Shown here piece after piece: positions 51,996 through 62,603 of a stretch of 64,000 nucleotides of DNA; the first letter of the stretch is position 1; every line of letters begins with the position of its first letter. The DNA is taken from positions 62,001 to 126,000 of the forward strand of contig NHZP01000070.1 in the NCBI GenBank assembly GCA_003313425.1, written 5' to 3'. The notes under the pieces are model-generated. The model saw only the letters and a list, made by a program, of their open reading frames with translations. It searched no databases and was not told the DNA's origin. This stretch comes from Pseudopyrenochaeta lycopersici (taxonomy: Eukaryota; Ascomycota; Dothideomycetes; Pleosporales; Pseudopyrenochaetaceae). Both the position numbers and the translations under genes were made by a program.

Positions 51996-52555
51996 ATGCA
52001 GTTGAAACTCAATGCCCTCGGCCTTTTGGCTATTCTACTACCCTTGGCAGCTGCTCTTCCTTCTGATCTAGCCGCTGTAGAGGAAAGCACTCTCAACAAC
52101 CCAAAATTGATAGCAAGGCAAAGACAGTATTCTTGTAACGGTGTGCCGTCGAACCAGCTTGGGCAATGCCGAAACGCAATTACGGATCTAAGAGCTCGCG
52201 AAGCGAGAGGTTGCAACGTTTGGGGTAACTATCTCCCTCGAGAATATTCCTTTTCCTCTGGCCAATCCATAGTAACGTTCTATTACAGGTTGCATAGGCT
52301 CTATTGGAGCTGTCTCTGCAGCTTGTATTGCCGCTATCGAGGAGGGCGGCTTCAGTAAGTGAATGATAGTATTCTTTAGCATTTTAAATCTGACTTGCTT
52401 CTAGACGCGTGGATGGACTTTTTGTGCCTCACTGGCGTCGGCGGCGGCGGTTCGGCATGTGATGGATGCTTCTTCTAGACTCGTGGCCGGACTTTTTGTG
52501 CATCACGAGCGTTGGCGGCGGCGCTAAGGCATGTGATGGGTGCCGACCTTGGTAG
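51996..52555 (+). CDS. Small secreted cysteine-rich protein with duplicated last exon
   Basis: Exons 51996-52224, 52289-52354, then either 3a 52405-52478 or 3b 52479-52555; introns 64 and 50 nt for the 3a form. Product 122 (3a) or 123 (3b) residues. MQLKLNALGLLAILLPLAAA is a signal peptide; a short propeptide ends near ARQRQ; the mature part has eight cysteines. Exon 3a reads NAWMDFLCLTGVG...ACDGCFF; exon 3b reads NSWPDFLCITSVG...ACDGCRPW, so both keep three cysteines, the same splice phase and an in-frame stop. The TAG stop of 3a forms the last bases of the CTTCTAG acceptor of 3b. The 3a acceptor has a CTGAC branch site; 3b has none that is clear, so 3a is the safer form. Effector-like by size, secretion and cysteines. 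Confidence 0.72.
52397..52555 (+). repeat. Tandem duplication of the terminal exon
   Basis: Two units of about 75-80 bp in direct tandem, each beginning GCTTC(TTC)TAGAC and containing GGACTTTTTGTGC and GGCATGTGATGG. They differ at scattered positions, including a 3-bp length difference, so the duplication is not brand new. Confidence 0.85.
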
Positions 52556-53381
52556 TTCTGGTATTAGATGATGTTGCCAAATCACATGATCCTTATACAC
52601 AGTCCTTACACAGTTGGTTCACTCCTTAATACAGTATATAGTCTCGAGAGCTTTATTCTCCTGAAGAAACACAGCTCCCATTCTTCTTGCAGACTTCATG
52701 TTCCCACAAATGATGAACTATGTAGGACAAGGATAAAGGTCTCCTGCACGATCATAACAGGCAGCGTATATTCCCTTGACTGGACAGCATAGAAACATTC
52801 ATTAGCTACCTATTATTTTCGTTCCTTCCGTTTATTACACCAGCACTATGTGGAGGCACCGGAAACTTGTTATAATGATCAGTTTTTGCTATTACCTCTA
52901 TCGATAAGCCCATTCTGTTGAGGTGCGAAGTTTGGGAATAGCCATCTTGATTTCGTGGCTAACACTATTAATTCTTTCCATATCAAGGCTGGATAGACTT
53001 GTTGTGTTTCATAACGTGTTCCATCGCCTGGCGTACGTCCACATCTGGCGAACGCGAACACTCACTGTAGTTCTCTTTAAATTCTATAACGGACAGTAAA
53101 CGTGTGATGGGCTACACCCTAAAAGGGGATATTGAACGCAATATCGTATGATGAACCAAGTCTAATGTCATACATGGGTATATGAGTGTAATTATATGAG
53201 TACTACGCGAGTATGTGAGTGTAGTACTCACGGAGCCTCCCATACTACAGTAATACTCATATAAGGAGCGTCTTCTGATTGGCCAAATTACAACTTATCA
53301 ATTTATTAGATCAACGAAATCGCTTCGATATCACACACAACTCGTCCCAGAGCGAAAATAGTATACTGTTGACCTCTCACA
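52556..53381. other. No gene seen
   Basis: Short frames only. Around 53165-53270 the words GAGTGTAGTACTCA and TGAGTACT recur in both orientations; no element ends defined. Confidence 0.4.
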
Positions 53382-56197
53382 CAGTGTGAGGAATGGATGG
53401 ATCTGAATTGGATGTGTTTGGAAAAGCCATCCAAATCTCGGTTATCCAGATGCAGAATGGATATCCAAATCCATCCATTTCAAGGCATCGGTATAGTACG
53501 TTGCCTCCACTATCACATCCACTATCACATTCAATATCACATCTAATATTATATTTAATATTATATGCAGGGGCTTAGGGGCTATCACATTTAATAATAC
53601 TATCACTATATCTATAGACACCACCGCGGACCCATCATATCTTATACTATTAACCTTTTTCTATATAACTTTCCGTACTATACGTACAAACTCTCTATAC
53701 TTCTATATCAAAAAGGTTTCTATATTATGAAGAAGGCTCAGCAAGCTCATTCTGAGCAACCTTCGTTACCGTCTTCGCCAACGTCTTCGGTAAAGTCGTC
53801 ACTAGATAGCGTTTCTGATATTGCTTCAGACATCTCAACAGAGCCAACTTTCGAGTCGGAGTGGAGCACAAAAGCGCGTACGGCCGACACCTCACCAATT
53901 GAGGGATTAAAATTCAAATACGATAGTGTTGTTTGGTCTCGACTTCCTGGCTTCAGTATTCCGATCTCGAGGCGTACGGCTAGGCTAAACTCGCCTATCT
54001 GGAAGTTTGGCGTACCAATTGAACATACCGAGACTGGCGCCCGCTGGTGGCTATGTGTCCGCTGCCATCCGACCCGATTTCACGGACATGTCATGCTCAT
54101 TATTACAAGGTCGACGGCGGAAGCACGAATGTAGTCGAACACATCCGCCAAGTTCATGGCAAAACTTGGAACAAGGAGAGAGAAATTATTCCTTTCAAAA
54201 GAAGGGGTATATCAGTGCCAGCAGCCTTAGATACAAATGAGTCTCGAGAGCAAGAGATATTAAATGCGCTAGCATTGGCCTTCGATGAAACCACCTTCCA
54301 AACGCTTCTTATTCGCTGGATTGTCTATGACAATGTGTCATTTAGGCAGGTTGATAGTGAGCCGTTTCGCGACCTTCTTGCCTATCTCTCGCCCCGCGCA
54401 AAAGATGCAATACCTACCGCAAAGACTGTCAAAGACTGGATCATGAAAGGCTATAGGATTCACAAGGCCAAAGTCAAACAGGAGTTGCAGGATTCCGTCA
54501 GCAAGATCCACATCTCCTTCGACCTCTGGACCTCTGGAAACTGCCTCTCGCTCAACGGCATTGTTGCTCACTTTATCAATGCGGAATTCAAGAACCAAAC
54601 AATACTGCTAGCAACACCCGAGCAAACCGACTCGCATGCGGGTATAGATATTGCGGAGCAGGTTATTTCCGTGATCAAGGACTTTGGTATTCAAGACAGA
54701 CTCGGCTTTTTTGTGCTGGATAATGCTTCGAGCAACGATTCGGCAATGAAAGTAATTGGAGAAGAATTTGGCTTCGATCCTGACGAGCGCCGCCTGCGCT
54801 GTGCAGGCCATATTATTAACCTTATTGCCCGCCATCTCTTATTCGGCTTCGATAAGAACCTCTTCGAATTCGAAGGGTCGGTGCCGGCGAATTTGAAGGA
54901 AGAGTTAAGTCGATGGAGGCGAATAGGACCAGTTGGCAAGGCTCATAATCTAGTCGTTTGGATATACGCAAGTCCACAAAGACGAAAACGGTGGCACCAG
55001 GCCCAACTCAAATACTTCAAATCCATTATCGACCCAACCGAATGGAATACGATCAAAACGCGTGAGCTCCACAGAAGCAACGACACTCGCTGGAACAGCG
55101 TCTACGACGAGATCAAGATACTCCTTAAACTCTGAGCCCCATTTGAAGACTTCTTATTCTCTGAGCGCTAACGTGTCGTACGAGAGAAGTCTAAAGGACG
55201 CTGGATTCAAGACGAGGATCATTCTCGGAATGCCATCCTTAAAGATACGCTTGATTCAGAAGACTGGGAGATCTTGACCTAGTATTAAAAACTCCTAGAG
55301 CCTTGCTGGCTTGCAACAATAGACCTTGAAGGTCGGCTAGGTGATGGCAAGTCCAGTGCGATTAGCAAAGTTCAATTTGACCTTGAATTTATTATTGAGG
55401 AACTTACGGCCGCTTACGAACGTTACAAACATGCATCACTAGCTACGACTGAAGGCCAATGGCACTTCGTTACGCAGATTAAACTTGCACTTGATAAAGC
55501 TGAAGAGTACTACGCAAAACTCGACGACTCACCGGCATATCTTGCGGCCGCCGTGCTACATCCTGCCTACACCTGGAAGGTCATCGAGTCTCAATGGGCA
55601 AACAACATGTCGTGGATTACGGCCGGCCGAAAAGCAGTGAAGTCGCTATGGAGTTCGACCTATAAGCAACTACCCGTCTTAGATGCCATGTCACCAGCAA
55701 AGAAGACTACGATACATGAACCTGATACGCTGGAGACGTTTCATAACCGCGCAAAAAGTTTGGCTAAGGCACGAAGTAACAACCAAAAAGCAGCTGTCCC
55801 AGATGAGTTTGAGCGATATAGCAACCAAGAGCCAATCGAGCTTGAGTTTCCACTTGAATGGTGGCGTACTATTGGTATTAAGGAGTACCCGCATCTGGCT
55901 CAAATGGCATTCGATATTCTCTCGATTCCAGCAATGAGCGATGAGCCTAAGCGTGTATTCAGCCGAATGGGGCTCATGATCACGACCCGATACAAGCAGC
56001 TCAGTGTTTGCATTCTTGGGACAAGGCAAATATTATTACTATCAAAGAAACGGAGATAGCGCCTATATAGCGGTAAAAAAAACCTATTATCTCGTCTCGC
56101 ATAAGTGATTTCGGATTTTTCCGAAATTTTTCCATCGTCCATCCAACTACAAGTTGGCAAATGGATGCGCCGCCAAATCCATCCATTCCTCACACTG
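53382..56197 (+). mobile_element. hAT-7: hAT transposon inserted in a coiled-coil gene
   Basis: Ends read CAGTGTGAGGAATGGATGGAT inward on both sides (53382 plus strand, 56197 minus strand); subterminal ATCCAAATCCATCC-like motifs follow. Length 2816 bp. The outer 8 bp CTCTCACA and GCCTCAGC share only four central bases, so a target duplication is absent or decayed. Confidence 0.82.
53727..56059 (+). pseudogene. hAT-7 transposase, multiply broken
   Basis: ATG 53727 (MKKAQQAHSEQP). The BED finger is split by a frameshift near 54090: WWLCVRCH in one frame, GSTNVVEHIRQVHG in the next. Then HISFDLWTSGN (Asp), FFVLDNASSNDSA (Asp) and RRLRCAGHIINLI; a TGA after KILLKL (about 55133), a TAA near 55170, and a TAG and TAA near 55278-55290, before AEEYYAKLDDSPAYLAAAV and the dimerisation domain HLAQMAFDILSIPAMSDEPK. 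The stops fit CGA, CAA or CAG with C changed to T. The usual DEPERVF reads DEPKRVF. Clearly inactive. Confidence 0.82.
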
Positions 56198-56673
56198 GCC
56201 TCAGCCTGTTTCAATTTGGACACTTTTCCCTTGAGCACCTCCTCTACTGTCCTTCCTGCTACTTTGAGTTCTTCTACCTTCTTTCGAAGCTCAGAATTCT
56301 CGGTTTTATTTTCTTCGATAGATTGGTTCAGCGCTTCGATCGTTCGATTCAAGATCGCTTTCTCGCTTTCGAATCGCTTGTACTCATCGCCGTATGTCCG
56401 TAGATTGTTTTGCACCTCGGTCAAATGGTCCTTCTTTGCTTTCCCCAAATCTTCATTTAGTTTTTGGAGTCTCTGATCTCTTTCTTGTATGTCCTTCTCC
56501 AATCTGGGGATGTGATCGATCAGTTCTGCTAGGTCGTGGAAACCTCGATCAGAATTGAAGAGCTCGAGTGCATGTATTAGGTTCCGCACAACCGTGGCTG
56601 TATCTTGTGGTGAACCAATTCCATTAAGGGCTGATTTGTCTCTGGATGTGCTTTTGTTCGTGTCTCCAGGCAT
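56198..56673 (-). pseudogene. Coiled-coil protein gene truncated by hAT-7
   Basis: ATG 56673 (MPGDTNKSTSRDKSALNG). After about 50 residues comes an uninterrupted coiled coil (RLEKDIQERDQRLQKLNEDL, then TIEALNQSIEENKTENSELR and VEEVLKGKVSKLKQAEA) that runs into the hAT-7 terminal repeat at 56197. The frame goes on inside the transposon without meaning. No catalytic domain; possibly a structural or scaffold protein. The 3' remainder on the far side of hAT-7 is not recognisable. Confidence 0.55.
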
Positions 56674-58188
56674 TATCCCAGCTTAGGAGTTACTAAGGAG
56701 CCTTTTGCCAGAGCACTCAGTGAAGCTTTATGGGCATCGGTCCTGTGGTACAAGATGTGCTTTGGAACAACTATGCCGACCTTGGCAGGTAAGGATCTTC
56801 TGTGAGCATCTCGGTTGAACATATCGATGCAAGTCAATAGGAGCGTTGCATCCACTGCCTTTCTGGGATCAGTTCACCGGTCGGTACTCGGCTACCGTTG
56901 ATTTCATTCAGTGGTGTCTTAATGTATAGGTATGTCGGCAGCTCTAGATTAACTTAGTTAGCTTATCTCTTGGGCGCGTATCTCGGCGGCATGGCCTTTC
57001 TTTGATTCGCTAACATCTGTCGATGGGGCATGGAGGGTATTATCGTCATGTCTGATTTTTGCATGTGGAGATTCACGATTGCCGCGCGTCAACTGACGAT
57101 TGGCTACACTGGTCGCTGCATTCGGTAATCTTCTGCGAATGTGCGTAGAGTATGCATACTTGTTGAAATCTTGCGTGCGGGGTTCATCTTGAGTGCTTTC
57201 TCTGTCACAGGCGAACGGTCTGATGATCGTTTCTCATGGGTTTGCAACTTTCTACTTTTGGTTGAATCTAAGTTAAATGTCTTTGATAATGTCAAACCAC
57301 CTACATGGCTTGCATTAGCATGTAGTCCTGCAGGTTTTCTATTGACTGCTGGATGATATGGGCTTGTCATCTTGCACATCGTTTCTGCCGCGGCTGGTTG
57401 CCTTCTTTCTCTGCGAAGATGGGTGCGAGTTATCGCGGACCACGTTTCCTGCGGCGCAGTGCACCGGATCATGCAATGAATTGGAACGGAGGTGGAGTGG
57501 TTCTTGGGGGCTAGGCAGCCGCGATGATCAACGGCTGTCGCCAGCGGCCCGTGTTCAACCGTGCCGCAAACCCCTCACTGCAGTATCCATGCGACATAAT
57601 TCATCTTGATATCTTCCCACAGGATACTAGGAAATGTGCACGTAGAAAGACATGCTTCCCGAATTGAACCATATCGGCCCCAACACCTCTCATGTTGTAG
57701 TGTCCATAGATCTCTGGTGTGGCCTTCTATCGCTGATGCGTACCCAAAGAATGAGAAGCCGTGAAGCAGTCTCTGCCCGCACTTGAAGGGTTTGGAGGCG
57801 ACCTAGGGTCGGCTCGAGCTTCATTAGTTGGCACGATGGAGTGACGGAGGCAGGCGGCTAGGGGTAGAGATAGAAGGGGCGAAGCCATCGAGATCTATAA
57901 GTATACATGGCTTGTTAGCGTGGTCGCATAAGAAAACTGTTGAGATGGCTCCAAAGGTGAAGGAGGGAGAATGAAAAACCCATTGGCAGATAACCAGAGC
58001 TGCATGAGCACTAGAAGTCATTATCGATGCTCAAAAGTGCATAAGTAGCATGTCTGGATATTTTTACAATTGTAACGAATATACGGCAGCACTGAGGATC
58101 CACAAAGTTCGTCTGCTTATCTCCTTGATCCGCGGTTTTCTCTATAAAAACGTTCCCACCGACGCTTACGCATCGACAGAAGCCTATG
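56674..58188. other. No clear gene
   Basis: Several overlapping frames of 60-120 codons on both strands (for example 57104-57472 minus), none with a recognisable domain. The right end may include the decayed 5' part of the NACHT gene. Confidence 0.35.
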
Positions 58189-58695
58189 ATCAGCGCGTGT
58201 CGAAACGCTCTCTTCCTCACCAATCCCCATGTTGATCGAGAGACCCTTATATGCACGAAAGGGACGAGGGTCGATGGTACCTGTGAATGGATCACACAAA
58301 ATAAGAGCTATCAGTCCTGGCTACACGGCGATACGCGCCTTCTCTGGATATGCGGGGGCCTGGCAAAGGAAAAACAATGCTCTCTATCTTCCTCACCGAA
58401 GAGCTTGAGGGGTTCACGAAGAACATGGGAGGTGCGAAGCTGGTATTCAACTTCTGCAGCCACCAAGACGGGAAGCGTAGTACTGCCGTCGCTATCCTTC
58501 GAGGACTGGTGCACCAGATTATCACGAAGCGTCCAAGGCTTGCTAAGCCCGTACTTCCGTACTTCGAAACTCGAGAAAAGGCCCAGCAGACGTTATCGTC
58601 TCTGGAGACTCTTTGGATTATCTTTACAAGGCTCGTCCAAGATCATGATCTCAGGGCAATGTTCCGCGTGCTCGATGGTCTTGACGAATGCGGCG
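58189..58695 (+). pseudogene. NACHT-domain NLR-like protein, fragment
   Basis: Begins CRNALFLTNPHVDRETLICT and CEWITQNKSYQSWLHG, then LLWICGG; one G appears to be missing from a G run near 58355, after which the frame PGKGKTMLSIFLTEELEGF completes the Walker A motif. Next come FNFCSHQDGKRSTAVAILRG, LVHQIITKRP and the Walker B-like VLDGLDECGE. These are the ordered motifs of fungal NACHT/STAND NTPases, involved in self/non-self recognition. The N-terminal effector domain and C-terminal repeats are absent; pogo sequence takes over at about 58695. Confidence 0.7.
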
Positions 58696-58876
58696 AAGAT
58701 ACGATATATAGCCCGTGGAGGAGCTCTGCAGGTTGAACAGGGCCAGCTGCTTGCTGCAGAGGCTGGTAGGGTAGCCAATGAGGGTAGTCAAGCTCAGCCT
58801 GAGCGAGTGCGCCAGCGCGCACCACCAACGTGCAGCAACTGTCATATCCAAGGACATACTCGAACTCAGTGTAGAG
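58690..58876 (+). pseudogene. pogo/Fot1-type transposase tail with zinc knuckle
   Basis: The frame ARGGALQVEQGQLLAAEAGR and then PPTCSNCHIQGHTRTQC matches the C-terminal tail of Fot1/pogo transposases. The element end may lie near 58955-59000 (ATTTTGGTGGGG, TTGCCCACTG repeats). Catalytic domain absent. Confidence 0.6.
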
Positions 58877-59175
58877 GTAGCTACTGTAGACTAGCTTATC
58901 TATTAATTTTATCTGTAATTTACTATGCTGCTGTTAAACAATTGAGCAAAAAGGTGCGTCAATTTTGGTGGGGTTGCCCACTGACTGATTTTGCCCACTG
59001 ATGCCCTTGATTACTCTCTGAGTGTTGTTTTACATACGCTGTACGTACTTTGTTGCCGCGAGTCACATGGCCTGATGCTGCGAGATACTACCTTAGTGAT
59101 GAAGGACATGGTTACTGAGAATTAGACCGCTCGAGACGAGACGACCTTTGATGACGTTGGTATGATGAATATGAT

Positions 59176-59255
59176 GCTGAGTGGTGGTGAGTGGTGGTGA
59201 GTGGCGCTGAGTGGTGCGAAGTGGTGCCGATGCCGATGCTGAGTGGCGACGAGCG
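59176..59255. repeat. Imperfect minisatellite, unit about GAGTGGTGGT
   Basis: About six imperfect copies of a 10-bp GAGTGGTGGT/GAGTGGCGCT unit. Confidence 0.85.
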
Positions 59256-59474
59256 AACAAGACTTTGTCGTCAGCACCACTTGATTGAGGAATAGCTCGA
59301 AGCGTGACTATCTCATGTGACTCTCTCATACAGTAAAAGAATAAAAAGAATGTCGAGTCTGCATGCGAATCACTCTTTCCATGATAGTCGGTCATAGAGC
59401 TGTCGCGTATGTTTGCCTGGTAATGCTTTGTCTATTCTTTTAGAGGTCCTGCTTCTACATTCTTCAATGTCTTC

Positions 59475-59909
59475 ATGGTTGCTGATGTTACTTCACTGGG
59501 CGAAGAGATACGTGGCACTTCTTCTGAGCTGGAGATATGGCTGCAACAGCAATCGCGATGGAGTCGGCCTGAAATTGACATGGATGACCCGAGCTGGGAA
59601 GCCTTGCTTCATAGTCAAAGACGGCTTCGCCTGTTATACTTTTTCCTCGCCGGCACAGTTCCTTTGAGACCGGAAGAGTTAAGCAAAGACGATACCGGAG
59701 GTGAGAATAAACCTTCATTAGGGTGGGCTTTAGTCCTGAGGTATTGCCTAACCCGCTTCCAGGACAGATGGTGTGACATCAAGAGCACCAATACGTGCTT
59801 GTGTTGCCTACGAGGTGAAGGTCTAGATGGCTTTCGCAATACCTTCAACTCCATATGCGAACACTTAAGCATTCCCAATTCTTTCGCACATTTGGTGTTC
59901 CAACAGTAA
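59475..59909 (+). CDS. Hypothetical protein fragment
   Basis: A 144-codon frame from ATG 59475 (MVADVTSLGEEIRGTSSELE) with a helical, Trp/Leu-rich composition (WLQQQSRWSRPEIDMDD, LLHSQRRLRLLYFFLAG). No family recognised and no upstream exon found. It could be one exon of a larger decayed gene. Confidence 0.3.
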   Translation: MVADVTSLGEEIRGTSSELEIWLQQQSRWSRPEIDMDDPSWEALLHSQRRLRLLYFFLAGTVPLRPEELSKDDTGGENKPSLGWALVLRYCLTRFQDRWCDIKSTNTCLCCLRGEGLDGFRNTFNSICEHLSIPNSFAHLVFQQ

Positions 59910-60987
59910 ATAGAGAGTGGTTTTGACATACGCCACAAGCCATTTTCTAACAGATGCCATTCTGCAACGGAAGATTGACTACGAACAAGCTATGGGGCGC
60001 AGTGGTAAAGATAGTGGCCGATGCGGTCTCTAGCCAAGCTAACCCCTAGAATCTAATATGCCCAATAAGAACGACTAGTTTTGACCAACAATGCGCTCTA
60101 GGAATAAGATCTCTAGCGTGTTGAGAGAGTGGGGATGCGGCACAGATAGTGGCGCCTGCGCGCCCACTCGCCGCCGTCCAGGGCTTTTGATCCATGCCTC
60201 AACTGTGTCTCGAAGCAAAAAGCATTCGCCCAAACTAGCACCAAGAATCAGCCAATAGGATCCGACCGAAAGCCCGTACCGAGGATCGTCGATGAACCTG
60301 TAAACCTATTCGGGAAAGTGCCCAAATTGCTTTTTTTGTATTACAGGTGCATGTGAAAGTGGATCCGAACAAGACAGAAATTTTATGGAAAATTGCAGGC
60401 TTGAGAAGTTACACCCCCTTCCATGAGCGGATTGCTAGTGTGAGCCACAGCACCGATAAAGTTTGTATGGAAAAGGGTCGATTTGGAGGGAAGCGCACTG
60501 ATGCGCGCTAGTAACCCGCTCATGAGAGGGCCTTGTTTTGAGACCCTGACCTGAAAGCTAGGGCTTCACGATCGTCGATGGGGCACTCTGTGCTTACAGC
60601 TGAAAATCTATATGGAAAAGCCCAATTCCAGTGGTGGTATTGCATGTGCATGCAATAAGGGATAATAAAAGGCTAGACACAATATGTGTGGAAACTACAG
60701 GCTTCTGAGCTTAATGCAGCACTTGGACCTATGGCGTGGTGAGTTGTACCCAAAGCTAGATATAACATCTCGAATGTGCGGGGAACGGTGACCTAGCGGC
60801 CGGAGAACTGGACCCATTGCGCCGGGTCTGGTTTGCGGGCCCTGCGAAGTGACATACAAGGCATCCGGGGAAAGCCGGGAGAATTTGCTCCTTCGAGAGC
60901 TCGCCTACGCCCGAGGGGTCAAAGCGCACGCCAGGCCAACACTTAGCTGGGTTCGTCCATCGGTAAGCTGGTGTCCCTGGGCCCTTC
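59910..60987. other. No clear gene
   Basis: Mixed composition with no frame of note; the right end probably carries unrecognised 5' exons of the rhodopsin-domain pseudogene. Confidence 0.35.
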
Positions 60988-61969
60988 GATCGGGTCGACT
61001 TCCTTGCTGGCCATGGCCTCGGAAGGCACGCTGATACGGTGTTAATAGACGATCTTGTCACCTTCCTCAAGATCCTCCAGGCCTTCGAGTGCATATACAT
61101 CACAGTAGTACTACTTGTGAAGTTATCTCTTCTACTAATGTACTGACGCCTCTTCCCAGTACGCGAGTTCAAGATGTATCTAGCAATTCTAGCCGCCATT
61201 GTTATTGGTTGGTAGATCGCCATCCTCGCCGTCTGCATCTTCCAGTGCAACCCAATCAGCAAGGCGTGGCTGCCATGGATCGAGGGGACGTGTATCAACC
61301 TAAAGGCCTCATTCATCGGCAATGCTATACCGAACATCCTGACGGATGTCGCTATCCTTTGCATGCCTTTTAGGCCGGTCTGGAAGTTGCATGCCACCAT
61401 CGCCCAGAGGCTGTCTATTTGCTTCATATTCTTGCTAGGTAGCTTGTAAGTTCGATGCTGCTGCTACGGTGGGCTTTTACTGTCCTTAGTCCCTAATAAG
61501 CAACCCTAGCGTTCTGTTCGCCAGTATATACCGCTTCACGACTCACATGGAACTTGATCCGAGCCACACGACGTGTAAGTGACTGTCTTCCCCTGAACAG
61601 ACACCTAGTGTACACGATTCCCGGCTCATAGGCTAACTACTAGAAGGGACACTTGCCAAGGCCTGCACATGGTGTGTTGTCGAGGTAGCCTGCAGAGTTA
61701 TCATCGCCTGTCTACCAACGTTGCGACCGCTCATGGTCAAGATCTCGCATCAGTTCGGCAGTTTGACGAACAGTAAGGCGGTGCAGAGTGGCACCAACAA
61801 TCGAAACCGGGGCCCGACCGAGCTCGTCACGATCGGAAGTACCAACTGGAGTAAGCCGCGTGAGAAGTATTTCCAGCGCCTGCAAAATGAGGGTGAGAAT
61901 TATGGCATCCATGCGATGAGAGAGCAAGTTAATGCAAAGTCCATTATCAGTGTGAATTGCAACCAATAG
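60988..61969 (+). pseudogene. Rhodopsin-domain (Pth11-like) membrane protein, dead copy
   Basis: The frame reads GHGLGRHADTVLIDDLVTFL, KILQAFECIYITVVLLVKLS, a TGA at about 61132, FKMYLAILAAIVIGW, a TAG at about 61213, FQCNPISKAWLPW, ASFIGNAIPNILTDVAILCM, a 64-nt intron (61446-61509), FASIYRFTTHMELD, a 72-nt intron (61575-61646), then ACTWCVVEVACGVIIACLPT and LRPLM. These are the third to seventh helices of a fungal rhodopsin-domain protein of a subgroup different from the other two copies here. Both stops fit C-to-T changes (CGA, CAG). The N-terminal helices are not recognised. Confidence 0.72.
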
Positions 61970-62339
61970 CACATCAGAGTACTGAGGACTGTGCTTCCCC
62001 ACGCTTGCTCCGGGTCATATTACAACTGTTCGCTGGGTCTAGGTTTATTTGGTCCTAGCAGCGCCTGCTTCTTCATACACTTCGTTATTGTCGGAAACTG
62101 TCCAAGCCGCTTCTTGTCACTCAATGCACTCTGCAATTTTTTCGCAGCAAGACGAAGCCGTTGATGTGATACCTCCTCCTCCTAGTATTACGCCTAAATT
62201 TGCCAATCCACCATCTAGAACACATGCTATTATCATAGTTCATATTGTGTGTACAATACTGTAAGCCCAAGGACACCTACAGTCATGTGGTTTACTACTG
62301 ACTAATCAGTCCGTTCCTACGTGGATATTAGCCTCACTT

Positions 62340-62377
<38 letters not shown>

Positions 62378-62603
62378 AGGATATACATGACTTTTCATCA
62401 CAACCCTGCTTACAAGTAGCTCCTTAGCATTCAGGTAGATGACTCGATTGGGTAGACAACTCGCTTATGAAACACAATAATTCAAAACGTACATAACAAG
62501 AACTATGACTGCGACTGTATAATAATAAAGTCCAACGCTTCATAATTTGCACCCTTTCGTTACCCTATTAAAAGAAAAATGTTGTGGCATATTAGTCCCT
62601 TAT
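61970..62603. other. Intergenic with a CA microsatellite
   Basis: No frame of note between two rhodopsin-domain genes that converge here. Confidence 0.5.
62343..62374. repeat. Microsatellite (AC)16
   Basis: About sixteen perfect AC units. Confidence 0.97.

Noticed and set aside
53374..56205. 8-bp target duplication around hAT-7
   Set aside because: CTCTCACA and GCCTCAGC agree at only four positions, too few to claim.
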